This document shows positions 6,461 to 14,217 of a DNA stretch of 35,364 nucleotides, in pieces. The stretch lies in assembly GCA_910583735.1 (NCBI GenBank), contig CAJTXS010000016.1, positions 1-35,364 on the forward strand, read 5' to 3'. The position numbers and the translations under genes were made by a program. The notes beneath the pieces were generated by a model. The model was not told the DNA's origin. It did not search any database and saw only the letters and a list, made by a program, of their open reading frames with translations. This DNA comes from an uncultured Christensenella sp. Lineage in GTDB: Bacteria; Bacillota; Clostridia; Christensenellales; UBA3700. Position 1 is the stretch's first letter. Every line of letters begins with the position of its first letter.

Positions 6461-7591
6461 ATGAACAATGAAAAATCCAAAAGAGCCATTTATACCGCAG
6501 CGTCTACGGTAGCCGATTCGCTTAAGGGAATGTGTATGGCATTCGCCGACAGCGTACCGGGCGTATCCGGCGGTACGATAGCTTTTTTGATGGGCTTTTA
6601 CGACAAGTTTATCGGCAGTATCGCAGCCCTTATAAAAGGAAATAAACAAGAGCGTATCGACGCAATTGTATACCTGATCAAGATAGGCATAGGCTGGGCG
6701 GCAGGCTTTATAGCCGCGATGCTCGCCATATCGGCAATATTCGAAAGCCATATATATACCGTCAGCTCGATTTTCATCGGTCTCACGGCAGCGGCTATCC
6801 CCGTCATTATATACGAAGAACGCGCCACTCTGCGCGGCAAGTGGCTGAGCATGATTTTTCTGCCGATAGGCGCGGCAGCGGTCGCTCTGCTAACATATTT
6901 TATCCCTTCGATCAATTCATCTGTTATAGACCTGTCCAATATGAGCGTGGGAGCCTACTTCTATCTCTTCTTTGCAGGCGTGATATGTATAGCGGCAATG
7001 GTGATGCCGGGCATATCGGGATCGTCTATGCTGATGATATTCGGAATATACGCGCAGTTAGTCAATGCGCTCAGTTCTTTCCTCAAGGGAGAATTCTCGT
7101 ACTTTTGGGCGTTGCTCGTATTCGGTTTAGGCGTGATAGCGGGCATATTCACCTTTGCAAGGATTGCCAAGCTGTGCCTTAAGAAGTTCCGCTCTCAGAC
7201 AGTCTACTGCATAATAGGACTGATGATAGGCTCGATATACGCTATAGTCCTCGGACCTACCACACTCGAAGTCGCTCAGCCCGCAGTCAACGCGAGCAAC
7301 TTCCAAGCGGGATGGTTCGTACTCGGCGCGCTTATACCCGTAATACTCGCAGTATCCAAGCTGGCTGTAATAAAGCGCAGAGAAAAGAGGGCTGCGGCGC
7401 TTGCTACAGAGAGCAATCTCAACTGCGAAGTCGTACAGCCTATCGACGACACAGCCTGCGCCGAAGATGTGCCCGAAGTCGCTACTGTAGTCGACAACAG
7501 TGCCGCAAACTCAAGCGATAAGGCTTGCGATAATAATTCCAAAGCTACCGACACAGATGCCGATAACTCTTGTGCCGAGGATAAAAAGTAG
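6461..7591 (+). CDS. DUF368 polytopic membrane protein (undecaprenyl-phosphate translocase family, PopT-like)
   Basis: 376 aa with about eight to ten hydrophobic segments and the two diagnostic repeats: ADSVPGVSGGTIAFLMGFYD near the N-terminus and MPGISGSSMLMIFGIY in the middle. DUF368 proteins have been shown to return the lipid carrier undecaprenyl phosphate to the inner membrane leaflet for wall and glycan synthesis. The C-terminal 60 residues form a hydrophilic Asp/Ala/Asn-rich tail not needed by the family. ATG at 6461 is chosen over the upstream in-frame TTG at 6437, although GAGGAG lies 12 nt away, longer than usual. Probably co-transcribed with the upstream gene; a strong terminator follows. 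Confidence 0.88.
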   Translation: MNNEKSKRAIYTAASTVADSLKGMCMAFADSVPGVSGGTIAFLMGFYDKFIGSIAALIKGNKQERIDAIVYLIKIGIGWAAGFIAAMLAISAIFESHIYTVSSIFIGLTAAAIPVIIYEERATLRGKWLSMIFLPIGAAAVALLTYFIPSINSSVIDLSNMSVGAYFYLFFAGVICIAAMVMPGISGSSMLMIFGIYAQLVNALSSFLKGEFSYFWALLVFGLGVIAGIFTFARIAKLCLKKFRSQTVYCIIGLMIGSIYAIVLGPTTLEVAQPAVNASNFQAGWFVLGALIPVILAVSKLAVIKRREKRAAALATESNLNCEVVQPIDDTACAEDVPEVATVVDNSAANSSDKACDNNSKATDTDADNSCAEDKK

Positions 7592-7615
7592 CGCATAGAT
7601 TTGCATATAAATAAT

Positions 7616-7646
7616 AAAAAACAGCGGCTAAACCGCTGTTTTTTTA
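7616..7646 (+). terminator. Rho-independent terminator after the DUF368 gene
   Basis: Stem ACAGCGG/CCGCTGT (7 bp) with a 5-nt loop and an eight-T run on the forward strand. An A run precedes the stem, so it may also serve the reverse strand. A weaker AACGC/GCGTT hairpin with a T run follows near 7703-7722. Confidence 0.92.
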
Positions 7647-7788
7647 TTACTCAAATATCGATATATTGTTAAATAATGATATCGGGCTTATTTACTTATC
7701 GGTGAACGCATAGTACAGCGTTTTTTCAAAATATAGCTTAAACAAATTCTATTATCAAGCGACTTGTTAAAGACGTCGCCGCAATGAC

Positions 7789-8322
7789 CTACCGCTTTAA
7801 TCCCCAGTCGATAAGAGCGCGCTCGGTGCGCTCTACTCCGTCTCGCAGCACGATCTCTCCCGCGGCATCCGTCGATGAAAAAAACAATCCATCCTTATAC
7901 TTAGCGCCGACGGCGATGCCCCAACTCAACAGAACTTTCTGAATATATATAAAATTATTCTCGCCGCTCTGCCCGCCGCAGGAAATAAGATACAGCGGTA
8001 TGCTCTCCGCCTTAGGCTTGCGCCACAGAAATTGCGCCCTGTCGATTATCGCTTTAGTGTGCGCGTCGAAGGAGTAAAAATATACGGGCGCTATCACAAC
8101 TATCGCCTCGGCACATACAATCTTATCGTACAACTCTGTCGCTCCGTCGTCATGCCTGCATATGCCCGCACTTTCGCAACATCCGCAGCCGTCGCATGCA
8201 GCGCAATTTATGTCGCGGGTATAATATATATCTGCGTTGTCGATATTGCGCTTAACCACATCTGTAAGTATGTCGCAGTTGCCGCCCTTCCTCGGAGAGC
8301 AAGATATTACTAATGTCCTCAA
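7789..8322 (-). CDS. Flavodoxin-family NAD(P)H-dependent FMN reductase, iron-sulfur flavoprotein-like
   Basis: 177 aa. SCSPRKGGNC near the N-terminus is the FMN-phosphate loop of the flavodoxin-like reductase fold. The compact cluster CAACDGCGCCESAGIC matches the Cys spacing of iron-sulfur flavoproteins (C-x2-C-x2-C...C), so a 4Fe-4S centre is possible. APVYFYSFDA matches the second flavin loop of the family. Last gene of the folate operon: its TTG start (8322) overlaps the folBK stop, with GGAGGAG 8 nt upstream, which implies translational coupling. Its role in folate metabolism is not established; reducing a pterin or folate intermediate is a possibility, not evidence. Confidence 0.8.
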   Translation of the reverse strand: MRTLVISCSPRKGGNCDILTDVVKRNIDNADIYYTRDINCAACDGCGCCESAGICRHDDGATELYDKIVCAEAIVVIAPVYFYSFDAHTKAIIDRAQFLWRKPKAESIPLYLISCGGQSGENNFIYIQKVLLSWGIAVGAKYKDGLFFSSTDAAGEIVLRDGVERTERALIDWGLKR

Positions 8323-9128
8323 TCCTCAATCTCCTCCAACATACGTCTTATGCTCTTGCCCGTCAAAGGGTGAATGACGTAGCCGGCGATATCCGACAGA
8401 GGTTGCAGCACAAACTTGCGTCTGTCCATATCGACGTGGGGGATAGTTAAGTCAGGCGTGGAAATTACTTCCTGTCCATACAGCAATACGTCGATATCCA
8501 GCGTCCTCGGTCCCCAACGCAACGAGCGCTCTCTGCCCCTCTCTCGCTCTATCTCAAGACACATATCCAGCAGCTGCGCGGGAGTAAGATAAGTGTACAT
8601 CCTCACGCACGCATTGAGGAAATCATCCTGCTCCGTCACTCCGTAAGGCGGAGTATCATAGTACTGCGAAACCGTTACGTCTCTGCAATGCTCGCAAGCA
8701 TTCAGTCTATCGACTGCGTAGTCGATGTGCGCGCGTTTATCTCCCATATTGCTGCCCAGTCCCAGACATACGTCGCTCCATACGAGATTGCTCGTCACGC
8801 TCACATCGCCGAACGGGAAGCCTATCGGCGCCTCGGGCTTATGCACCGTGACGCTCACGCCGTCAACGCCGCGCCACTTGACGAGCTTGCGCGCGATGTC
8901 TGTCGCGGCAGTCTCTATAAGGTCGCAGCGAGCACTCTCGATATACGACTTGATATATGCCGCCGCTTTAGAGTAATCTATCGTATCTTCCAGTCTGTCG
9001 GAAGACTTTAAGGCATCGAGACAGAGCGTAAAATCCACGACAAATTCCTGTCCGTCTCTCTTCTCTTCATCGTAGACGCCGATATACCCGTGCGCCTTTA
9101 TGCCGCTCACACTTATACGATCTTTCAT
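8319..9128 (-). CDS. folBK: Bifunctional dihydroneopterin aldolase / HPPK (FolB-FolK fusion)
   Basis: 269 aa. Residues 1-117 are FolB, which converts dihydroneopterin to 6-hydroxymethyl-dihydropterin: GIKAHGYIGVYDEEK at the start, and YSKAAAYIKS and the HKPEAPI end motif are typical. Residues 118-269 are FolK, which pyrophosphorylates that product with ATP: LGLGSNMGDKR, PPYGVTEQDDFLNA and RWGPRTLDIDVLLYG are the HPPK signatures. Such fusions are known in Firmicutes. ATG overlaps the folP stop by 4 nt (ATGA) with GGAGGAGAGG just upstream. Supplies the pterin substrate to FolP encoded immediately upstream. Confidence 0.95.
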   Translation of the reverse strand: MKDRISVSGIKAHGYIGVYDEEKRDGQEFVVDFTLCLDALKSSDRLEDTIDYSKAAAYIKSYIESARCDLIETAATDIARKLVKWRGVDGVSVTVHKPEAPIGFPFGDVSVTSNLVWSDVCLGLGSNMGDKRAHIDYAVDRLNACEHCRDVTVSQYYDTPPYGVTEQDDFLNACVRMYTYLTPAQLLDMCLEIERERGRERSLRWGPRTLDIDVLLYGQEVISTPDLTIPHVDMDRRKFVLQPLSDIAGYVIHPLTGKSIRRMLEEIED

Positions 9129-9949
9129 AGCCTCTCCTCCGTCACAGCTCTGATCATCTTAGCCGCCTTGACATTATCGCCCACATTGTGCACTCTTACG
9201 AACTGTATGCCCTTACTTGCGGCATAGGCGGTAAGCGCTACAGTCGCCGCTTCCCTGTCGTCCACGTTATCGCCGAGGACAGCGCCTATTACTGACTTGC
9301 GCGACACCCCGAGCAGCAGCGGACAATCCAGCTCAAAGAGCTCGTCCATACGCTTAAGCGCGACTATATTATCAATCTGCGTCTTGCCGAAGCCTATGCC
9401 CGGGTCAAGCACGATTTTATCCTTATCGATACCGGCGCGCGCGGCTATGCCTAAGCTCTCTTTAAGGTCGGCGCGCATATCCGCCATATAATCGGTATAA
9501 TCCGCAGTAGCTCTGTTGTGCATAAGGCAACACGCGACGCCCGTAGCTGCGATTACTCTTGCCATATCGTCGTCGTACTTCAGTCCCCAAATATCATTGA
9601 TCATGTCGGCGCCCGCCTTAATACCCTCTGCAGCCACCGCGCTCTTGCATGTATCGAGAGATAGCGGCACGTCGAACTCGCGCTTAATCGCCTGAAGCGC
9701 GGGCATAACTCTGTCAATCTCTTCATTAACGCTTATCTTAACGTGATTGGGACGGGACGACTCCCCGCCTATATCTATAATATCCGCGCCCATTCGCAAC
9801 ATCTCCTCGCAATGTTTGAGCGCTCTGTCTAAGCTGTCGTATCTGCCTCCGTCGGAAAAAGAGTCGGGCGTAACATTGAGTATACCCATAATGTAGGTAT
9901 GCCCCTTAAGCAAGAACTGTCTGTTGCCAATTGTAATCGTATCCTTCAC
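9125..9949 (-). CDS. folP: Dihydropteroate synthase
   Basis: 274 aa TIM-barrel enzyme joining hydroxymethyl-dihydropterin pyrophosphate to p-aminobenzoate. Signatures: MGILNVTPDSFSDGGRY (about 20-37), IDIGGESSRPN (about 59-69), INDIWG and LDPGIGFGKT; the C-terminal RVHNV carries the conserved Arg and His. Full family length. The start is GTG at 9949, in a 4-nt GTGA overlap with the preceding HD gene and with GGGGAG 8 nt before it. Confidence 0.96.
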   Translation of the reverse strand: MKDTITIGNRQFLLKGHTYIMGILNVTPDSFSDGGRYDSLDRALKHCEEMLRMGADIIDIGGESSRPNHVKISVNEEIDRVMPALQAIKREFDVPLSLDTCKSAVAAEGIKAGADMINDIWGLKYDDDMARVIAATGVACCLMHNRATADYTDYMADMRADLKESLGIAARAGIDKDKIVLDPGIGFGKTQIDNIVALKRMDELFELDCPLLLGVSRKSVIGAVLGDNVDDREAATVALTAYAASKGIQFVRVHNVGDNVKAAKMIRAVTEERL

Positions 9950-10407
9950 AGCGTAATCTCCCCGTTCAATTTATCCCACTTGCACTTATCCGCCTGCGCG
10001 CATTCAAAACATATACGGGATAGCCTGTCCGCTCTGTGCAATATGCCGGCAAGACCGTCTTTCCCCTCTCCGTGATTGGATACGGCATCCGCTATCAACG
10101 CCGTCTCCTCTTGGGAATAACCGCAAGAGGGCAGTATGTCGACGCACAGTTTCGCAGAGTAGTAGGCGTGCGCGCTATCGCTTACCGCTCTGCCCGTATC
10201 GTGCATAAGGGCTGCGGCATATATTACATCGCGCTTAATGTCTATACTCCCGTCCATTGCGATAATAGTCGCAATGCGCGCTACGTCGAGCAGATGTTGC
10301 AATCCGTGGCGACAGAACCGCCTATCCTTTTCCCTATCCGATATCGCATGCAACAACTTTTTATACTCATTATTGCGATATATAGCGTTAACTCTGTCCA
10401 TACTCAT
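9946..10407 (-). CDS. HD-domain metal-dependent phosphohydrolase within the folate operon
   Basis: 153 aa. HD-domain metal ligands are visible: H34/H38 (RHGLQHLLD), H69-D70 (LMHDTGR), H80, H112 (SNHGEG) and D127 (HRADRLSR). The C-terminus has a CFEC-x5-CKW cluster. Related HD proteins sit in clostridial fol clusters (recall). In this operon folE makes dihydroneopterin triphosphate and folB uses dihydroneopterin, but no FolQ/NudB-type Nudix gene is present. An HD phosphohydrolase here is therefore a reasonable candidate for the dephosphorylation step (inference). ATG overlaps the folE stop by 4 nt (ATGA). Confidence 0.85.
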   Translation of the reverse strand: MSMDRVNAIYRNNEYKKLLHAISDREKDRRFCRHGLQHLLDVARIATIIAMDGSIDIKRDVIYAAALMHDTGRAVSDSAHAYYSAKLCVDILPSCGYSQEETALIADAVSNHGEGKDGLAGILHRADRLSRICFECAQADKCKWDKLNGEITL

Positions 10408-10961
10408 TCCTTTATCAGAGCGAATACGTCGCTCCTAAGCTGAGCGTTGTCCGTAAATTCGCCCCTGCAAGCGTAAGTCAATGTCTTGCTTCCCGCCTTT
10501 TTTATTCCTCTTGCACTCATGCAGGTATGCTCCGCCTCCATCACGACCATCACGCCGCGCGGCGCAAGATATGCGTCGATGGCGTCCGCTATCTGCGATG
10601 TGAGCTGCTCCTGTATCTGCAATCTGCGAGCGTAAGTCTCGACGGTGCGAGCAAGTTTACTCAATCCCACGACTTTTCCCGACGGAAGATAAGCTATATG
10701 CGCCTTGCCCATAAACGGCATGAGATGATGCTCGCATGTAGAATAGAAGATAATATCTTTCTCCAGCACCAATCCGTCGCTGTCGCTCCGGAATGTAACC
10801 TGTAAGTGCTTGCCTGCGTCCTCGCCTGCTCCTGCGGTCAACTCAGCATACATCCTTGCAACGCGGTCGGGCGTATCCTTCAGCCCCTCGCGATTGACAT
10901 CCTCACCTATTGCCTCAAGCAATGCCTTAACGGCTTGCTTTGCCGCCTCGTAATCTACCAT
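10404..10961 (-). CDS. folE: GTP cyclohydrolase I (FolE1 type)
   Basis: 185 aa, zinc-dependent entry enzyme of folate synthesis (GTP to dihydroneopterin triphosphate). Zinc ligands C76 and H79 in STCEHHLMPF and C147 in EHTCMSARG are all present, with the catalytic His at 145. The GKVVGLSKLAR and RLQIQEQLT motifs are typical. ATG at 10961 overlaps the folC stop by 7 nt; GGAGG is 13 nt upstream, so translation is probably coupled to folC. Confidence 0.97.
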   Translation of the reverse strand: MVDYEAAKQAVKALLEAIGEDVNREGLKDTPDRVARMYAELTAGAGEDAGKHLQVTFRSDSDGLVLEKDIIFYSTCEHHLMPFMGKAHIAYLPSGKVVGLSKLARTVETYARRLQIQEQLTSQIADAIDAYLAPRGVMVVMEAEHTCMSARGIKKAGSKTLTYACRGEFTDNAQLRSDVFALIKE

Positions 10962-12217
10962 ATATTGCGATACGCCTCCTCTATATATTTAAGATGCGAC
11001 AGCGAGCCAGTCGCGACTACCGTGCCGCCGACTCCCGCCAGCTCTATAGCGAGCCTAACCGCGTCGCCTATATCGGGCGCATAATGCCTGTCGATATTGT
11101 CGCCGCAAGCGTCGTACAGCTCCTTGCCTCCGAGCGCCCGCGGATTGTCCCAGTCGAATGTCACTATGTGCTCCGCCTTATTCAGCAATATTCCCAGTTC
11201 GGACATATAGTCCTTATCCTTAAATACGCCCATCAACAGAGTTACTCTGCCGCCGATATAGCAGTCTATACTGTCTGCCAGCGCCTGCGCCGCCGCGGGA
11301 TTGTGCGCGCCGTCGAGTATAAAGAGCGGTCTGCGCCCTATTATCTGCATACGCCCGCGCCACTTCGTATGTGACAGTCCCGACTTGATTTTTTCTTGCG
11401 GCAGAGTGTAACCTCTTCCTCGCAACGTATCGAGTATGCCGACAGACACTGCAAGGTTAACCGCCTGGAAAGCGCCTATAAGCGGTATAAAATAATCCTC
11501 TCCGCCGATGGAGATAAGCTGCCCGTCGATATCGGCGCGCAATATCTTGCCCGCCTCGCATACTCGTATATCCGCTCCGAAACTGTCTGCGGCGGACTTC
11601 AATACGTTATGCGCCGTCTGCTCTTGGAGCGCCGTTACCACAGAGCAACCCTTCTTGATTATGCCCGCCTTATTGCTCGCTATATCGTATAAGCTGTCGC
11701 CGAGTATGGCTGTATGGTCTAATGATATCGACGTAAACGCCGCCACCAAAGTATCTTGCACCACATTGCTCGCATCGTCTCTACCCCCCAGTCCCGCCTC
11801 TATCACGGCAAAGTCGCAACCTTCTCTGATAAACAAAAACAGAGCCATCGCCGTCTCTGTCTCGAATGCAGTGGGCTTCCTGCCGCACTGCGCCTCTACG
11901 GCGTCCATTACGTCGTAAGCATGTGCAAATGCGTCGACATAAGCGCGCTCGTCCACGGGATAGGCGTCTATACAGATGCCCTCTCTCCTATCGAATACGC
12001 ACGGAGAATTAAAGCTGCCCGTCTTATATCCGCACTCTGTCAGCGCGCTGCGCGTCATGGCGGATACGGAGCCCTTACCGTTGGTGCCTGCAATATGAAT
12101 AACTTTGAGTTTACTAAGTTGTAACCGCATATGCTCTGTAAGCGCCTTAACCGCTTCAATCCCGTAAGAACTGGGCGGCAAGTCGTCAAGAAAGCGGCAC
12201 GCGAAAGAATAGTCCAA
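10955..12217 (-). CDS. folC: Folylpolyglutamate synthase / dihydrofolate synthase
   Basis: 420 aa Mur-ligase-family enzyme adding Glu to dihydropteroate and folates. The ATP-binding loop is GTNGKGSV (44-51); FNSPCVF, EAGLGGRDDASN, KAGIIK and ILDGAHNPAA are characteristic. The start is TTG at 12217 with AGGAGG 9 nt upstream. First gene of the operon folC-folE-HD-folP-folBK-flavoprotein, and the gene directly controlled by the tetrahydrofolate riboswitch at 12276-12372. Confidence 0.95.
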   Translation of the reverse strand: MDYSFACRFLDDLPPSSYGIEAVKALTEHMRLQLSKLKVIHIAGTNGKGSVSAMTRSALTECGYKTGSFNSPCVFDRREGICIDAYPVDERAYVDAFAHAYDVMDAVEAQCGRKPTAFETETAMALFLFIREGCDFAVIEAGLGGRDDASNVVQDTLVAAFTSISLDHTAILGDSLYDIASNKAGIIKKGCSVVTALQEQTAHNVLKSAADSFGADIRVCEAGKILRADIDGQLISIGGEDYFIPLIGAFQAVNLAVSVGILDTLRGRGYTLPQEKIKSGLSHTKWRGRMQIIGRRPLFILDGAHNPAAAQALADSIDCYIGGRVTLLMGVFKDKDYMSELGILLNKAEHIVTFDWDNPRALGGKELYDACGDNIDRHYAPDIGDAVRLAIELAGVGGTVVATGSLSHLKYIEEAYRNIW

Positions 12218-12275
12218 AAAAAGCGACCTCCTGCAATGATTGCGTTGGAAGCTCGCTCGATCACGATATGGTAAA

Positions 12276-12372
12276 GCGGGAGCGGGCGCAGCACCGCAAA
12301 CTCACGTTTTTCGCCCAAGGGCACTCCTCCGTCCCTTGATACTTAACGCGCTGCGTCCTAATCTTCCAATCG
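12276..12372 (-). ncRNA. Tetrahydrofolate (THF) riboswitch aptamer
   Basis: Reverse-strand leader with the conserved THF-I elements: GCGTTAAGT (near 12349-12341) after a GCAGC helix strand, and GCGGT followed by GCTGC and CCGCTCC (12297-12278) at the 3' side. GCAGC pairs with GCTGC (P2), and GGA near the 5' end pairs with TCC in P1. It starts right at the predicted transcription start and lies about 50 nt before the folC ribosome binding site. No T run follows the aptamer, so control is more likely at translation than at termination. Should lower folate-operon expression when THF is plentiful. Confidence 0.85.
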
Positions 12373-12377
12373 CTAAT

Positions 12378-12406
12378 ATGATATCACAACTGCGCCTAAC
12401 GCGCAA
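12378..12406 (-). promoter_or_regulatory. Sigma-A promoter of the folate operon
   Basis: Reverse strand TTGCGC (12406-12401), 17-nt spacer, TATCAT (12383-12378) with an extended TGA. Predicted start at about 12371, exactly at the 5' edge of the riboswitch. Confidence 0.7.
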
Positions 12407-12611
12407 CCGTTGTATAAAAAAAGAGCCCGCAATGATGAAGCGAGACCGATTTTATTCGCAATAAAAAATGAAGAACGAGATAATGTACGATACCTTTCCC
12501 GATTTTCCGTCTTTTCGCACTGTAAATCCTATCCGATATTCGACAGTCGCCATGCTTTCTTCTATAATATCGACTATATTGTAAGATAAATAATCGCCGG
12601 CTCTCAGCTAT

Positions 12612-12637
12612 AAAAAAGTCTTAGGCGATACAGCCTA
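12612..12637 (-). terminator. Weak terminator after the 450-aa membrane protein gene
   Basis: Reverse strand stem TAGGC/GCCTA (5 bp, 6-nt loop) followed by AGAC and six T, 26 nt past the stop. The rest of 12410-12611 shows nothing I can name. Confidence 0.45.
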
Positions 12638-12662
12638 TATGACGTTAAATATTAATCAAAGT

Positions 12663-14015
12663 TTAATTGCCGCTCACCGGCACCACCTTAATAAGTCCGA
12701 TGCGGACGAGTTCCTCGTCGGTTTGATAAGGTTGCATAATTATCACGTCGCTCTCTTCTCCGAACGCTTCGTCGTCGAGCAAAATATCGATAAGCTCTCT
12801 GGCGTACATCAATTTCCTGTCGCCGGTGACTTTATATCTCGAAGGCACTTCCGTATACTTAGAATAAGCCGACACGTCGTCCACGCGATACTTCGTGCCT
12901 TGACAGGAAGCGGGGTCTATCGCCAAGTACAGCAGCAAGGACTTGCCGTTGATACCTATCTTGGCAATAGTGCGCCGTCCCAGCTTGAACGTGTCGCCAC
13001 TCCAGCTTACTCTGCTCTTGACGCCCTTATATGCCATCAGCCTATTGCGCAAAGAGCCGTATCTGCGCTGCGTCTCGTCGTCGGACTGAATGAGCTTGGC
13101 GTTGAACGAACGGTCGTAGCGCGTCTCCAAACGCATCTTCTCATACTCTTCGCTGTTATCAACTATCTCCGGCTCGCCGTCATATATTGGCTCTGCGGCT
13201 ATCTTTGTTGCCGCGCGAGGTGCGGGAGCGGGCTCGCTCTGCTCTTTCACTCTGGGCGCTGGGGTTGCGGGCGCTGCGGCTCTTGCCTCCGTATGAGGAA
13301 CGCTGCGCACCTTCTCGGTCAACTCGTCGCTATACAAGCTGTATGTGGCAAGGGGCTTTTCCTTCCTTCCGCCGCCGCTGAAGTAACCTCCGCCCTCGTA
13401 CGCTCGCACGGTGGCAAGAGGGACGGGCTCGTCCTTGATATAAGGAAGATAACCGTCGAGAGCTACCTTTATCTCCTTGCGCTTGCGTGAAGCTGCGGCA
13501 TGCTTAGCTCTGCGCGCGTAGCTCGCTTCCTGAGCCTTTTCGTCCTGCTTCTTGTTATCTTGCTGCTCGCTATCGCAAGGCTTGTTATCATCCGCCTTAT
13601 TATCTACTTTTGCAAGCTCCGCATTGAAGAGACTGTTGTCCTCCTTGATTGCCTTGGCATTGACGTCTGCTATGGCAGCCATGCCTGCGGACTTACCCGT
13701 AGAATTGTCTATACGCTCGTCGCCCTTATCTACTTCATCGCTCCCTGCGTCAACTACTTGCGCTACAAGGTTCTCGTCCTGCGCGGCGTCGCTTGCAACG
13801 TCTTCGCCGCTGCTCTCTTCCTCTTCTTCCTCGTCCTTTTTCCTTGACAATCCCTTAGACAGCTCATTGGCTATGATAGCCACCAGCACCACTACTACGC
13901 AAAGAGCAAGCAAACCGACCGTGACCACCAGCCACAGCGGATAACCGAGTACACTCTTGTCGGTGACGCCGTTAATATTAAGCGCCGCGCATATTGCAGT
14001 ATACACTCTTGCCAC
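12663..14015 (-). CDS. Membrane-anchored protein of unknown function with a conserved C-terminal domain
   Basis: 450 aa. One N-terminal transmembrane segment (about 25-49, PLWLVVTVGLLALCVV) is followed by RKK and a long acidic, low-complexity region (EEEEEE, then Asp/Ser/Ala-rich), a Pro/Ala-rich linker and a folded C-terminal domain of about 140 residues. That domain has RSFNAKLIQS, YKGVKSRVSW, FKLGRRTIAKI, LLLYLAIDP and SRYKVTG. I have seen similar domains in hypothetical proteins of clostridial genomes (recall) but know of no function. Topology suggests the large part is cytoplasmic. GTG at 14015 is preferred over ATG at 14042: AAGGAG sits 6 nt before it, while the ATG lies 2 nt from the -10 box. 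Confidence 0.75.
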   Translation of the reverse strand: MARVYTAICAALNINGVTDKSVLGYPLWLVVTVGLLALCVVVVLVAIIANELSKGLSRKKDEEEEEESSGEDVASDAAQDENLVAQVVDAGSDEVDKGDERIDNSTGKSAGMAAIADVNAKAIKEDNSLFNAELAKVDNKADDNKPCDSEQQDNKKQDEKAQEASYARRAKHAAASRKRKEIKVALDGYLPYIKDEPVPLATVRAYEGGGYFSGGGRKEKPLATYSLYSDELTEKVRSVPHTEARAAAPATPAPRVKEQSEPAPAPRAATKIAAEPIYDGEPEIVDNSEEYEKMRLETRYDRSFNAKLIQSDDETQRRYGSLRNRLMAYKGVKSRVSWSGDTFKLGRRTIAKIGINGKSLLLYLAIDPASCQGTKYRVDDVSAYSKYTEVPSRYKVTGDRKLMYARELIDILLDDEAFGEESDVIIMQPYQTDEELVRIGLIKVVPVSGN

Positions 14016-14044
14016 GTAATGCTCCTTGTAAGTATTGTTCATTC

Positions 14045-14073
14045 ATTATATCACACACTTATGCAATATGCAA
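14045..14073 (-). promoter_or_regulatory. Sigma-A promoter of the 450-aa membrane protein gene
   Basis: Reverse strand TTGCAT (14073-14068), 17-nt spacer ending TGA, TATAAT (14050-14045). Its position rules out the ATG at 14042 as a normally led start and supports the GTG at 14015. Confidence 0.75.
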
Positions 14074-14161
14074 ACGGCAAGGACAAAATTCATACATGCA
14101 CCCTATTTCGAATAAAAAAGTTGAATTTTTCAATGTTTTATTGACTTAGTAATAAATGCAA

Positions 14162-14189
14162 AAACGCGGCGCAATCAAGCTCCGCGTTT
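14162..14189 (-). terminator. Terminator after the SpoIIQ-like gene
   Basis: Stem AAACGCGG/CCGCGTTT (8 bp, 12-nt loop), about 30 nt past the stop; the T-rich end suits the reverse strand. Confidence 0.7.
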
Positions 14190-14217
14190 CTGGTTAAGAG
14201 GGGTAATTATATAAGGC

